Below, piece after piece: positions 22,083-30,463 of a DNA stretch of 37,918 nucleotides. Position numbers and translations under genes: made by a program. This stretch comes from an uncultured Actinomycetes bacterium (GTDB lineage: Bacteria > Actinomycetota > Acidimicrobiia > Acidimicrobiales > Ilumatobacteraceae): positions 1 to 37,918 of the forward strand of contig CALGTP010000285.1 of NCBI GenBank assembly GCA_937902105.1. Direction: 5' to 3'. The notes below the pieces were generated by a model, which saw nothing but the letters and a program-made list of their open reading frames with translations, ran no database searches and was not told the origin of the DNA. The first letter of the stretch is position 1, and every line of letters starts with the position of its first letter.

Positions 22083-23285
22083 ATGCCTGAAGCAGTCATT
22101 GTTGCTACCGCCCGCAGTCCAATTGGTCGAGCTAATAAAGGTTCATTGATGTCATTGCGCACCGATGAAATGGCCGCCCAAATCGTGCGCGCGTTGATGG
22201 CCAAAGTTCCATCCGTCAAGGGCTCAGACATTGAGGATTTGATCATTGGTGTGGGTCAGCCTGCCGGCGAAGCCGGTTTCAACTTGGGACGCATGGTCGC
22301 TTTGTTGGCCGGCATCCCTGAGGCGCCTGGCGTTGTTGTTAACCGCTACTGCTCATCGAGTTTGCAGACTATTCGTATGGCTGCTCATGCCATCAAGGCG
22401 GGCGAGGGAGATTGCTTCATCGCCGCTGGCGTTGAAGCTGTCAGTCGTTACCAGTTTGGAGCCGCCGACACTGCTCCTAACCCAGTCTTCAAAGGTCCAG
22501 GCGAGCGCACCAAACTACGTGCCCTTGGTGGACAGCCAGTATGGACTCCGCAAGATGGTTTGGCCGATGCCTACATGGCGATGGGTCAGACCGCTGAAAA
22601 CGTTCGTGAAGTTGAAGGTGTGAGTCGTGAGGATATGGACTGGTTTGCGAAGCGCAGTCAAGATCTTGCGAGTGCCAATGTCTCAAACGGTTTCTTTGAT
22701 GCAGAAATTTCACCGTTGACTCTTGAAGACGGCACTGTTGTTGATAAAGACGATTGCCCGCGCGCCGGAACGACATTGGAAAAACTCGCCAGTCTGCCAC
22801 CAGCGTTTCGTCCTGATGGTCAAGTCACTGCGGGAAATGCTTGCCCATTGAACGATGGCGCTGCTGCTGTTTTGGTGATGAGTGACACCAAAGCCAAGGC
22901 TCTCGGCCTGACGCCGTTGGCGCGTTTCATTTCCAGTGGAGTGTCAGCGTTGAACCCAGAAATCATGGGTCTCGGACCAGTTGAAGCCTGCCGTCAGGCA
23001 TTGCGTCGCGCTGGTATGAGCATTGATGACATTGACTTGGTGGAAATCAACGAAGCATTCGCCGCTCAGGTGTTGCCTTCAGCGAAGCATCTCGGAATTT
23101 CCATGGACAAGCTCAATGTCAACGGTGGAGCAATCGCTCTTGGTCACCCGTTCGGTATGACCGGCGCACGCATCATGACCACTTTGATTCATGGACTCCA
23201 GGATCGCAACAAGAACATCGGTATGGAAACAATGTGCGTTGGTGGCGGTCAGGGTCTAGCCATGATTATTGAGCGCCTCAGCTGA
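22083..23285 (+). CDS. thiolase (acetyl-CoA acyltransferase)
   Basis: 400 residues from the ATG at 22083, with AAGGGGA upstream; an earlier start at 22059 adds only eight residues. It has the full thiolase triad: Cys90 in VNRYCSSSLQTI, His355 in GGAIALGHPFG, and Cys385 in ETMCVGGGQG, plus the EINEAFAAQVLPSAK block. It acts in acyl-CoA degradation or acetoacetyl-CoA formation; the direction is unknown. It overlaps the 3' end of the convergent MFS gene by 30 bp. Confidence 0.93.
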   Translation: MPEAVIVATARSPIGRANKGSLMSLRTDEMAAQIVRALMAKVPSVKGSDIEDLIIGVGQPAGEAGFNLGRMVALLAGIPEAPGVVVNRYCSSSLQTIRMAAHAIKAGEGDCFIAAGVEAVSRYQFGAADTAPNPVFKGPGERTKLRALGGQPVWTPQDGLADAYMAMGQTAENVREVEGVSREDMDWFAKRSQDLASANVSNGFFDAEISPLTLEDGTVVDKDDCPRAGTTLEKLASLPPAFRPDGQVTAGNACPLNDGAAAVLVMSDTKAKALGLTPLARFISSGVSALNPEIMGLGPVEACRQALRRAGMSIDDIDLVEINEAFAAQVLPSAKHLGISMDKLNVNGGAIALGHPFGMTGARIMTTLIHGLQDRNKNIGMETMCVGGGQGLAMIIERLS

Positions 23286-24428
23286 AACTGAAGTATTGCC
23301 TGCGAGAAGTCGCGCCACAGTTCCCAATACCAAGACACTGAGACCGGCAAGGCCGAACAACAACCTTGGGCTGATGTGGCCGTAACCCCATGTTGCCAAG
23401 ATTGCTACGGCTGCAGCAACGAGTTGATTGCAGGCTCCTGCGAGCCCTTGGGCTGCACTGGCGCGTCCTTCAGGGGCGCCTTGAGCCAACATTCCTTGGC
23501 CCGCTGGCGAACCAGCAGACTGGGCAACGGATTCGATAATGCCTAAGACGATTGGCATCAGGGGAGTGGCGAACCAGCCGTATAAAGCGGTCAACGGGGC
23601 TACGAACAAGACAGCAATAAAAGCAATCTTGATTTTGCCGCTGCGGTCGGCGAGTCTTCCGCCAAAACGTGAGAGCAAGACAAACGGCAAGGCATAAGCG
23701 GCCAAACTGAGGCCAACAACAATGTCGCTGGCTCCAAGATCGGTGAGGTAGCGATCCCACAAAGCGTCATACATTCCGACAGGAAGCGCCAAGGAAATCA
23801 AAAACAAGATCGGAATCAGGACCTGTCGTTGACGCAACAGGCCAAAGGCCAATCGTTGTGGGTGCGTTGATGGAATCAGTAACGGAAGTCGTTGAGTGCT
23901 GACGATGACCAGCGAGACGAGCGCCGAGATTGAAAAGATAATGAATGGCCAACGCAGCCCGAGTGGTCCGACTAAGAACCCACCGATCACTGGCCCAGTG
24001 ACGAATCCTGCGAGGGCGACTCCGCCCATTGCTCCGAGTCGTTCGGAGACACCTTGTTCATCGAGTGAGGCAATCAGTGCACGCGCGGGTGGAAGAAATA
24101 ATCCACTACCTGCACCAGCAACTAAGCGCGCCAGGATGAACACGATTAACGATGAGCCAGCAGCGAAAAGAGCATTTCCAAGTAGCGCTAAAACGGTGGC
24201 GATGATCAGCAGACGTTTGGCGTGACCACGATCGGCGTACGGGGCAACGACGATTTGCATGACGAAGGATGCGAGAAATCCTGCGGCGGCGATAAGTCCC
24301 AGACCACCATCATTGAAACCGAATTCATCTTGCAAGTTGCCCATTAAAGCAAAGATCACACTTCCGCCAGCCTCCATAGTGAACACAGCACCGAGGAGGA
24401 CACGTTCAGTTCGGCGAATATTGGTCAT
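23256..24428 (-). CDS. MFS transporter
   Basis: A 390-residue protein with about 12 hydrophobic helices typical of the major facilitator superfamily. Between helices 2 and 3 the loop APYADRGHAKRLLI corresponds to the family G-x-x-x-D-R-x-G-R-R motif, and LARLVAGAGSGLFLPPARAL matches motif B. Many such proteins export drugs, but the substrate cannot be told. It probably shares a transcript with the serine-hydrolase gene upstream (15 bp). The last 30 bp overlap the thiolase gene. Confidence 0.87.
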   Translation of the reverse strand: MTNIRRTERVLLGAVFTMEAGGSVIFALMGNLQDEFGFNDGGLGLIAAAGFLASFVMQIVVAPYADRGHAKRLLIIATVLALLGNALFAAGSSLIVFILARLVAGAGSGLFLPPARALIASLDEQGVSERLGAMGGVALAGFVTGPVIGGFLVGPLGLRWPFIIFSISALVSLVIVSTQRLPLLIPSTHPQRLAFGLLRQRQVLIPILFLISLALPVGMYDALWDRYLTDLGASDIVVGLSLAAYALPFVLLSRFGGRLADRSGKIKIAFIAVLFVAPLTALYGWFATPLMPIVLGIIESVAQSAGSPAGQGMLAQGAPEGRASAAQGLAGACNQLVAAAVAILATWGYGHISPRLLFGLAGLSVLVLGTVARLLAGNTSVSAEALNNHG

Positions 24429-24443
24429 CAGAAGAAAGGGGAG

Positions 24444-25289
24444 TCAGCGTGCGGGGTCAAAATAATCAAGCACTGCATCGCTCAGGCTAGGCCATGCGCT
24501 GAGCGCTTCACCCGACCACTCGTCAAAGTTGCGATCAGTGCAAGCGATAACGGCGACGTCCACTCGTGGGTCAATCCACATCATTGATCCTGATCCCCCG
24601 AAGTGACCAAATGTTTGTGGTGAATTTTTGATTCCCGTCCAGTGTGGAGTTTTGTGTTGGCGAATTTCGATACCAAGTCCCCACGGATTCGGTTTAAAGG
24701 ATCCGAGTCCTGGGATCACTCCACCAAGTTCAGGAAATTGAATCGTCACTGCTTCACGCGCAGTAGCGACACTGATCAAGTCTGGTTGCATCAGTTCTTT
24801 CATAAATAGGGCCATATCCGCGACTGTGCTCAACACGCCGAAGGCCGGCGATGCCTTTAATGCCGTGTCATGCATCTTGAGGGGAGCGAAGATCCCTTCG
24901 TTCATGTAGTCGGCGAAAGTCATGCCCGTTCGTTCGGCGATATGTCGAGCCGCAGTTTCAATTCCTGTGTTGGAATAGATACGTCGCTTGCCCACGCCCA
25001 TGATTGGATTGCTTGTATCAAACCCGTAGCCCGCAGCATGGGCTAAGCAGTGACGCAATGTGGAGCCCTGTGGACCCACAGCATCCTCGAGGGAGACTGA
25101 TCCTTCCTCAACAGCGATCAGACAAGCCCATGCGGTGATGACTTTGGAAATGGATGCCAAGCGAAAGACTCGGTTGATCTCTCCGTGAGATGCCACAACC
25201 TCGCCCGAGCGAATAACAGCGCATGCCGCGTGTGGGACAGGCCACGAATCGATGGTGGACAGGATCTGTGGGAGTGATGAATCAGGCAA
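24444..25289 (-). CDS. serine hydrolase (beta-lactamase/class C-like)
   Basis: About 281 residues from a TTG at 25289 that overlaps the upstream stop by 8 nt. An ATG at 25349 would overlap the DAHP synthase gene by 68 bp. No ribosome-binding site decides. Active-site motifs: FRLASISKVITAW (S-x-x-K, Ser46/Lys49), RRIYSNTGIE (Y-x-N) and FGHFGGSGSMMW (in place of the K-T-G triad). No clear secretion signal is seen, so it may act in the cytoplasm as an esterase or peptidase-like enzyme. Confidence 0.85.
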   Translation of the reverse strand: MPDSSLPQILSTIDSWPVPHAACAVIRSGEVVASHGEINRVFRLASISKVITAWACLIAVEEGSVSLEDAVGPQGSTLRHCLAHAAGYGFDTSNPIMGVGKRRIYSNTGIETAARHIAERTGMTFADYMNEGIFAPLKMHDTALKASPAFGVLSTVADMALFMKELMQPDLISVATAREAVTIQFPELGGVIPGLGSFKPNPWGLGIEIRQHKTPHWTGIKNSPQTFGHFGGSGSMMWIDPRVDVAVIACTDRNFDEWSGEALSAWPSLSDAVLDYFDPAR

Positions 25290-26637
25290 AGCCGGCAGAG
25301 CGAATGAGTTCTGCAACGCCGAAAGCCAAGTCAAGGCTTTGGCGAGCATTCAAACGCGGGTCGCACACGGTCTGATAACGCACATCAAGATCGGCATCAG
25401 TGAGATCGTCGGCTCCACCCAAGCACTCGGTGACATTGTCGCCAGTGAGTTCAACGTGGATTCCACCTGGCCATGTTCCTTCGGCGCGATGAGCGGCAAC
25501 GAAGCCAGTGATCTCGCGAATGATTTCATCAAAGTGGCGAGTTTTTCGTCCACCGACCGAGGTGAAGGTATTGGCGTGCATGGGATCGCAAGCCCAGACC
25601 ACAGGATGACCACTTTCACGAACGGCTTGCAGAAGAGGTCGTAATGAATCCTCAACCTTGTCGGCGCCCATTCGACTGATAAGCGTGAGACGTCCCGGTA
25701 TCTGCGCTGGATTGAGTTTTTGACAGAGTTCAAGGATGAACTCTGGGGTCGTCGACGGACCGATCTTGCAACCAATGGGGTTACCGACTCCGCGCAAGAA
25801 TTCAATATGCGCACCATCTAACTGACGCGTGCGCTCACCGATCCACAACATGTGCGCCGAACAGTCATACCACGCACCTGTCAACGAGTCTTGACGAGTG
25901 AGAGCCTCTTCGTAACCGAGTAGCAAAGCTTCATGACTGGTGTACACATCGGCTTCGTGAAGAGCTGCGGTATTTTCAGTGTCAACACCGCAGGCGTGCA
26001 TGAAACGCAAAGCGCGTTCAATGTCAGTAGCGACTTGTTCGTAACGCTGACCTTCAGGACTTGAACCGACAAACTCTTGGTTCCACGCGTGAACACGTGA
26101 GAGGTCGGCGAAACCACCCTTGACGAAAGCACGCAATAAGTTCAATGTGGATGCTGACTGGTGATAAGCCTGCACTAAACGATCGGGGTTAGGGATACGT
26201 GCTTCAAGAGTTGGAGCTGGATCGTTGACAATATGTCCGCGAAACGATGGGATCTCGAGATCACCGATCTTCTCGGTATCTGCGCTACGGGGCTTAGCGA
26301 ATTGCCCCGCCATACGACCAACTTTGATGGTGGGTACTCCAAGGCTGTAGGTGAGCACGACAGCCATCTGTAAAATGACGCGCAACTTTTCGCGAATGTT
26401 GTTTGCTGTGAACTCATCAAAGCTTTCAGCGCAGTCACCTGCTTGGAGCAAGAAGGCATTCCCAGCGCAGACCTGGCCGAGTGCATTTTGTAATGAACGC
26501 GCCTCACCTGCGAAGACGAGCGGGGGATACGAAGCGATCTGCTTCAGCGAACGGTCCAATGCGCCCTGATCCGGCCAATTCGGTTGCTGGGCGGCGGGGA
26601 ACGATTGCCACGATGTCGGGGTCCAAGTTGAGGCCAT
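25282..26637 (-). CDS. class II 3-deoxy-7-phosphoheptulonate (DAHP) synthase
   Basis: A 451-residue plant-type (class II) DAHP synthase, the first enzyme of the shikimate pathway. Typical blocks: TWTPTSWQSFPAAQQPNWPD, ALGQVCAGNAFLLQAGDCAE (metal-binding Cys), VGRMAGQFAKPRS, GSSPEGQRYEQVA and VVWACDPMHANTFTS. An ATG sits 12 nt after a hairpin at 26649-26680. Allosteric control by aromatic amino acids cannot be read from this sequence. Unusual for a shikimate enzyme, it lies downstream of a sigma-factor gene. Confidence 0.94.
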   Translation of the reverse strand: MASTWTPTSWQSFPAAQQPNWPDQGALDRSLKQIASYPPLVFAGEARSLQNALGQVCAGNAFLLQAGDCAESFDEFTANNIREKLRVILQMAVVLTYSLGVPTIKVGRMAGQFAKPRSADTEKIGDLEIPSFRGHIVNDPAPTLEARIPNPDRLVQAYHQSASTLNLLRAFVKGGFADLSRVHAWNQEFVGSSPEGQRYEQVATDIERALRFMHACGVDTENTAALHEADVYTSHEALLLGYEEALTRQDSLTGAWYDCSAHMLWIGERTRQLDGAHIEFLRGVGNPIGCKIGPSTTPEFILELCQKLNPAQIPGRLTLISRMGADKVEDSLRPLLQAVRESGHPVVWACDPMHANTFTSVGGRKTRHFDEIIREITGFVAAHRAEGTWPGGIHVELTGDNVTECLGGADDLTDADLDVRYQTVCDPRLNARQSLDLAFGVAELIRSAGFA

Positions 26638-26648
26638 GAAAAAAGCCT

Positions 26649-26680
26649 AACGACCCGAGGCGCTAAGCCATCGGGTCGTT
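26649..26680 (-). terminator. hairpin plus T-run between sigma gene and DAHP synthase gene
   Basis: On the minus strand AACGACCCGA, 12-nt loop, TCGGGTCGTT (10 bp), then AGGC and six T directly before the ATG at 26637. It has the form of an intrinsic terminator for the sigma gene. A short GGGG/CCCC hairpin lies just upstream (26686-26699). Since the T-run touches the start codon, it might also attenuate the DAHP synthase gene. Confidence 0.6.
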
Positions 26681-26713
26681 TTCACTGGGGTCTGCCCCAA
26701 GGTGCTGGGATGC

Positions 26714-27541
26714 TCAGTAAGCAAATATGTCTTCGGCTTCTTCTTTGAGGCCGGCAACGGCTCGTGAGACCAAACGACGGGCGGCCTCGGCCGTTACACC
26801 GAGCTTTTCGCCAACTTCACGGAAACTCTTGCGCTCGCCGTCAATGAGACCAAAACGGGCTTCAACGGCGTAACGAGCGCGGGTATCAAGAGTGTCAAGC
26901 AACTTGTTCAATTGCTCGGTCTCACCCTGAGCGATGATGTGATCCTCAGGGGTCGGGTCACCATTGGCCATCAGGTCGCCAAGAGTTGCGTCGCCATCGT
27001 CACCGATTGTCTTATCGAGAGAGACTGGGGTAGTGAGGCGATGCAGCTCGGCATTGGAAAGATCCAAGGTCTCACCATCTCCGCTGGCCTGACGCAGAGC
27101 AGCACGAAGGCTGGCCGAACGATCACCAGGAATACGAATCAGGCTGGCTTTTTGATCAAGGGCTCGACCGATGGCCTGGCGAATCCAGAATGTGGCGTAC
27201 GTAGAAAACTTGAATCCACGGCGCCAGTCGAACTTGTCGACTGCGTGCTCGAGACCGAGGTTTCCTTCTTGAATGAGATCTAGCAAGTCCATTCCCTGAG
27301 GCAGAGGGTAGCGACGAGCGATTGAGACAACGAGGCGAAGGTTGGCACGAATGAATCGGTCTTTTGCTCGACCAGCTTCACGGATATCGCGCTTGACGGC
27401 CACAGTCTTATCGCCACTTGCTTGCTTGCCGGCAGCTTCACGACCTTTTTCGATGGCACGTGAAAGGACGCGCTCGTCTTCAGCGGTCAGCAAAGGAACC
27501 TTGCCGATGTCGTTGAGATAGATGCCGATTGAATCATTCAT
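26714..27541 (-). CDS. RNA polymerase sigma-70 factor with diverged region 4.2
   Basis: 275 residues from the ATG at 27541 (MNDSIGIYLNDIGKVPLLTA). Region 1.2 and region 2 are conserved (FIRANLRLVVSIARRYPLPQ, DLIQEGNLGLEHAVDKFD, FKFSTYATFWIRQAIGRALD), as is a region 3 start (SLIRIPGDRSASLR). Region 4.2 is altered: the helix reads VTAEAARRLVSRAV where standard factors have ITRERVRQIEARAL. It also ends EEAEDIFAY without the usual R-H-P-S tail. A normal -10 but changed or absent -35 recognition is expected. Best guess is a group 2 or 3 alternative sigma factor; its regulon is unknown. Confidence 0.9.
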   Translation of the reverse strand: MNDSIGIYLNDIGKVPLLTAEDERVLSRAIEKGREAAGKQASGDKTVAVKRDIREAGRAKDRFIRANLRLVVSIARRYPLPQGMDLLDLIQEGNLGLEHAVDKFDWRRGFKFSTYATFWIRQAIGRALDQKASLIRIPGDRSASLRAALRQASGDGETLDLSNAELHRLTTPVSLDKTIGDDGDATLGDLMANGDPTPEDHIIAQGETEQLNKLLDTLDTRARYAVEARFGLIDGERKSFREVGEKLGVTAEAARRLVSRAVAGLKEEAEDIFAY

Positions 27542-27950
27542 AATGTTTGTCTCTGTTCGTGGTTTGTGCACTTCAACTCTGTGAGCAGTAGCCCGGGAGA
27601 ATCGGCGTAACCGATTTGGGGCACAAGGCAAACAGGGCTTCGTGGATTATGGAAAACGGGGGGTACTCGGGCTGACAACTTGTGACGAGACCGGTATTGC
27701 TGGGGGGGAAAATGGTCTCGAGAAGGAGTCATGAGGTTATCACAGGAATTTGGGGTTGTATAGAGTCGGAGGGTTTTTATGGCACTTATTGTCGTTTAAT
27801 TCTTCGGTATCTAGGGTCCTCTCCTTGAGTAAATTCTCTGAGGAAAAGCGATTATTTCTTTGAAAATCTTGAATAGTCGCAGATCAATCGGTATTTCCTT
27901 AGTGATAAACGACCTGACCAGCCTGATGTGTGCGCCCATAGACTCACAGG
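27542..27950. other. 409-bp intergenic region between sigma gene and nadD
   Basis: No gene with family similarity. It holds the promoter of the sigma gene (minus) and of nadD (plus). Inverted repeats seen: AATCGG-N5-CCGATT (27600-27616) and CGAGACC-N21-GGTCTCG (27686-27720). A 64-codon frame on the minus strand (27538-27732) ends overlapping the sigma ATG (ATGA), but it lacks a ribosome-binding site. Confidence 0.6.
27939..27944 (+). promoter_or_regulatory. candidate -10 box of nadD
   Basis: TAGACT, 6 nt before the GTG at 27951. A possible -35 (TGACCA, 27915-27920) is 18 bp upstream. Fits a leaderless transcript. Confidence 0.4.
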
Positions 27951-28580
27951 GTGGATATTTCTTTGGCCTCTCCGGTTTCGGGCAAACCTCGAATTGGGCT
28001 CTTCGGCGGCACTTTTGACCCTCCCCACGTTGGTCATTTAGTCACGGCTGTCAATGTCATGTCGGCGCTGAGGCTGGACCTAGTGATCTTGATGGTGGCT
28101 AATGTGCCCTGGCAAAAAGAGCATTCGCGAATCATCACTCCGGCAGCCGACCGTTTAGCGATGGTTCAAGCTGCCGTGGCCACTGTGCCTGGCTTGATCG
28201 CTGGTGGGTGGGAGATTGAACATGGCGGTCCCAGTTTTACGGCGGACACTTTGACTGCACTGCATGATGAATATCTTGAAGGTGAATTTTTTACGATCGT
28301 GGGCGATGATGCAGCCAGTGGACTTACAACATGGGAGCGCTACGAGGATGTTTTGCGTTTGAGTCAAGTTGTTGTCGTTGATCGTCCTGGTGCGCCAGTT
28401 GCTTTGTCAAAAGATATTGCGTGGGTGCGAGTTGAAGTTCCACGACTCGAGGTATCAAGCACTGATCTTCGTTCACGTTTCACTGACGGACGACCACTCG
28501 ATTATTTGGTGACGCAGCCAGTTCTTGATGTCATCAGCCAACGGAATTTGTACGGAGAATCGCTCAAGGTGAACTCATGA
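27951..28580 (+). CDS. nadD: nicotinate-nucleotide adenylyltransferase
   Basis: 209 residues, GTG start. It adenylates nicotinate mononucleotide in NAD synthesis. The nucleotidyltransferase signature IGLFGGTFDPPHVGHL (residues 15-30) has the G-x-F-D-P-x-H-x-x-H loop. VPRLEVSSTDLRSR near the end is the I-S-S-T-x-I-R motif that binds ATP. Followed, overlapping by 4 nt, by a LytR-like gene and then rsfS, an arrangement common in Actinobacteria. Confidence 0.94.
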   Translation: MDISLASPVSGKPRIGLFGGTFDPPHVGHLVTAVNVMSALRLDLVILMVANVPWQKEHSRIITPAADRLAMVQAAVATVPGLIAGGWEIEHGGPSFTADTLTALHDEYLEGEFFTIVGDDAASGLTTWERYEDVLRLSQVVVVDRPGAPVALSKDIAWVRVEVPRLEVSSTDLRSRFTDGRPLDYLVTQPVLDVISQRNLYGESLKVNS

Positions 28581-29842
28581 ATGGTTTGTTGCAACAGCGT
28601 CGTCACCAAACAATGTTGAACTTTGGCGCAGGCTTAATCGTGTTGGCATTGTTGCCGATAACAGGGATCATCGCCTGGCGTGCAATTCGTGATTCAAACG
28701 CTGCCCAGGGTGTTATTTCCTTGCCGTCGCGAGCGGTCCCTCTGACTCCGACAGCGATTTTCGCGGTCACTGATGAGGAGAATTTCTTGACCTCCTTGAC
28801 GGTGATGGCGCTCACGCCCGAAGGTGCGGGCGGAACCGTGATGGTGATCCCCGTGGGTGCCCTCGTGGGAGGCGGGCCCGTGGGTAAACCTCAACGCCTC
28901 GCTGATGTCTACGGTTCAGATGGGGTTGAGGCATTGCAGAATGCGGTTGAGGCGATGACGAATAGTCAGATTGAGCAAATCGCCGTCAACGGTGTTGATG
29001 GGACCGCCGAACTGCTGGCGCGCGTTGGGACTGTGAACGCCACATTTAGTACTGACGTGACGGACACAGAGTCAAAAATTTCTGATGTGATCGCCAAGAA
29101 AGGGTCAGTTGATCTGACTCCAATGGAGATGTCGGCGGTCTTGGCGGCGCGCGATATTTCCGTTGATGAGGCTGGGCGCTACCCAAGTATCAAAGCGACT
29201 TGGGAGGGCATCTCAGCAGCAGTTGGTAGTGGCAGACCAGGAGCAGTCCCCGCCGTGGTGATCCCCGATGTGGGGGCGCAATCGCCCGCAGATATGCCTG
29301 CATTTATGTCGGCTTTGTTCGCTGGACCGATCAACATTTGGCAGATTGATACCGAACGCATCATTGATGCTGAACGCAACCCCAAAGATATTGATGTCTA
29401 CCGCTATAACGCTGGTGAGGTAGTGATGGTGATGGCCAGTGTGGCGCCGAGTGCGATGGTCGCCGTGTTACCCACTCTGACTGTGCAGGTTGATAGCCCA
29501 TTTGACGACTCCACCATCACTCAAGACTCGGTATTTCGTATTTTGTATATGGGAACGAACGTCGTTTTGGTCCGCGTGGTGGCTTCGGTGCCGCCCCCGG
29601 TGACGATCATTAAGTATTCCGATGAGATGGATCGTGCTATTGCCGAGCCATTGAGCACTATGTTGGGTGATGTCGTTTTTGAAAAAGCCACCGAACGGGT
29701 GGATGGCGTCGATATACAGATCGTGCTTGGCGACTCATTTGTGACGTTCATGAGTGACGGCGCCAAACCAGATCCAAGTATTGATCCGCAAGATCTAGTC
29801 GCTCCAACGACTGATGCTCCACCAACAGAAACGACTCCATAA
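28577..29842 (+). CDS. LCP/LytR-family-like protein lacking the usual catalytic residues
   Basis: A 421-residue protein. One N-terminal TM (about 14-34, NFGAGLIVLALLPITGIIAW) is followed by a region resembling the LytR-CpsA-Psr domain: SLTVMALTPEGAGGTVMVIP, RLADVYGSDGVEALQNAVEA, IEQIAVNGVDGTAELLARVG. The Asp and Arg residues that LCP phosphotransferases use (T-D-T-M and I-P-R-D) are not there; PVGA replaces the latter. The C-terminal part (VFRILYMGTNVVLVRVVASV ... VDIQIVLGDSFVTF) looks like the LytR_C domain, ending in a Pro/Thr tail. ATGA overlap with nadD and 1-nt overlap with rsfS. Confidence 0.76.
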   Translation: MNGLLQQRRHQTMLNFGAGLIVLALLPITGIIAWRAIRDSNAAQGVISLPSRAVPLTPTAIFAVTDEENFLTSLTVMALTPEGAGGTVMVIPVGALVGGGPVGKPQRLADVYGSDGVEALQNAVEAMTNSQIEQIAVNGVDGTAELLARVGTVNATFSTDVTDTESKISDVIAKKGSVDLTPMEMSAVLAARDISVDEAGRYPSIKATWEGISAAVGSGRPGAVPAVVIPDVGAQSPADMPAFMSALFAGPINIWQIDTERIIDAERNPKDIDVYRYNAGEVVMVMASVAPSAMVAVLPTLTVQVDSPFDDSTITQDSVFRILYMGTNVVLVRVVASVPPPVTIIKYSDEMDRAIAEPLSTMLGDVVFEKATERVDGVDIQIVLGDSFVTFMSDGAKPDPSIDPQDLVAPTTDAPPTETTP

Positions 29843-30243
29843 TGGCGATTACTCCGAAACAAACATCTTCTTCTGATAGTGATGATTCGGTCAGACCAGA
29901 AACTTTCGAGTTGGCTTGTATAGCGGCTCGTGCCGCTGATGATAAGCAGGCCACGAACACCATTGTGTTATCCGTCGGCAATGTTCTCACGATCACCGAG
30001 CTCTTCGTCGTGACTGGTGCTTCAAACCCACGATTAGTACGTGCTGTGGCAATTGAGATCGAGGATCGGATTCGCGAAGTGTGCGGTCGTTCACCGGGTC
30101 GCACTGAAGGCCATCGTGAGCAGTCGTGGGTGCTACTGGACTACGGCGATGTCATCGTCCATATCTTCCTCGATGAGACAAGAGAGTTCTACGAAATTGA
30201 GCGCTTATACAAAGATGTGCCGCGCCTGGAATGGCGCGCTTGA
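29842..30243 (+). CDS. rsfS: ribosome silencing factor RsfS
   Basis: A 133-residue protein that binds uL14 and blocks joining of ribosomal subunits. Family blocks: SVGNVLTITELFVVTGASNP, VRAVAIEIEDRIREVCGR, GHREQSWVLLDYGDVIVHIF, DETREFYEIERLYKD. It starts inside the upstream stop (TAATG). Expected order nadD-LytR-rsfS. Length normal. Confidence 0.94.
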   Translation: MAITPKQTSSSDSDDSVRPETFELACIAARAADDKQATNTIVLSVGNVLTITELFVVTGASNPRLVRAVAIEIEDRIREVCGRSPGRTEGHREQSWVLLDYGDVIVHIFLDETREFYEIERLYKDVPRLEWRA

Positions 30244-30321
30244 TATCTGCAAGACCACGAAGTATTGCTGAGCGGGTTTCAGCGAGGCGCCGTTACTTGG
30301 TATCGTTGCCATGTCCCGCAA

Positions 30322-30394
<73 letters not shown>

Positions 30395-30401
30395 CGTACA
30401 C

Positions 30402-30430
30402 AGTCCCAGGTCACAGGCCTGGGACTTTTT
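30402..30430 (+). terminator. intrinsic terminator after tRNA-Ala
   Basis: AGTCCCAGG, 7-nt loop, CCTGGGACT (9 bp) followed by TTTT and GTTT. A standard rho-independent form at the end of rsfS/tRNA-Ala transcription. Confidence 0.82.
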
Positions 30431-30463
30431 GTTTGGCGCCGGCTTGGTCTCAGTTGGGGTTGC

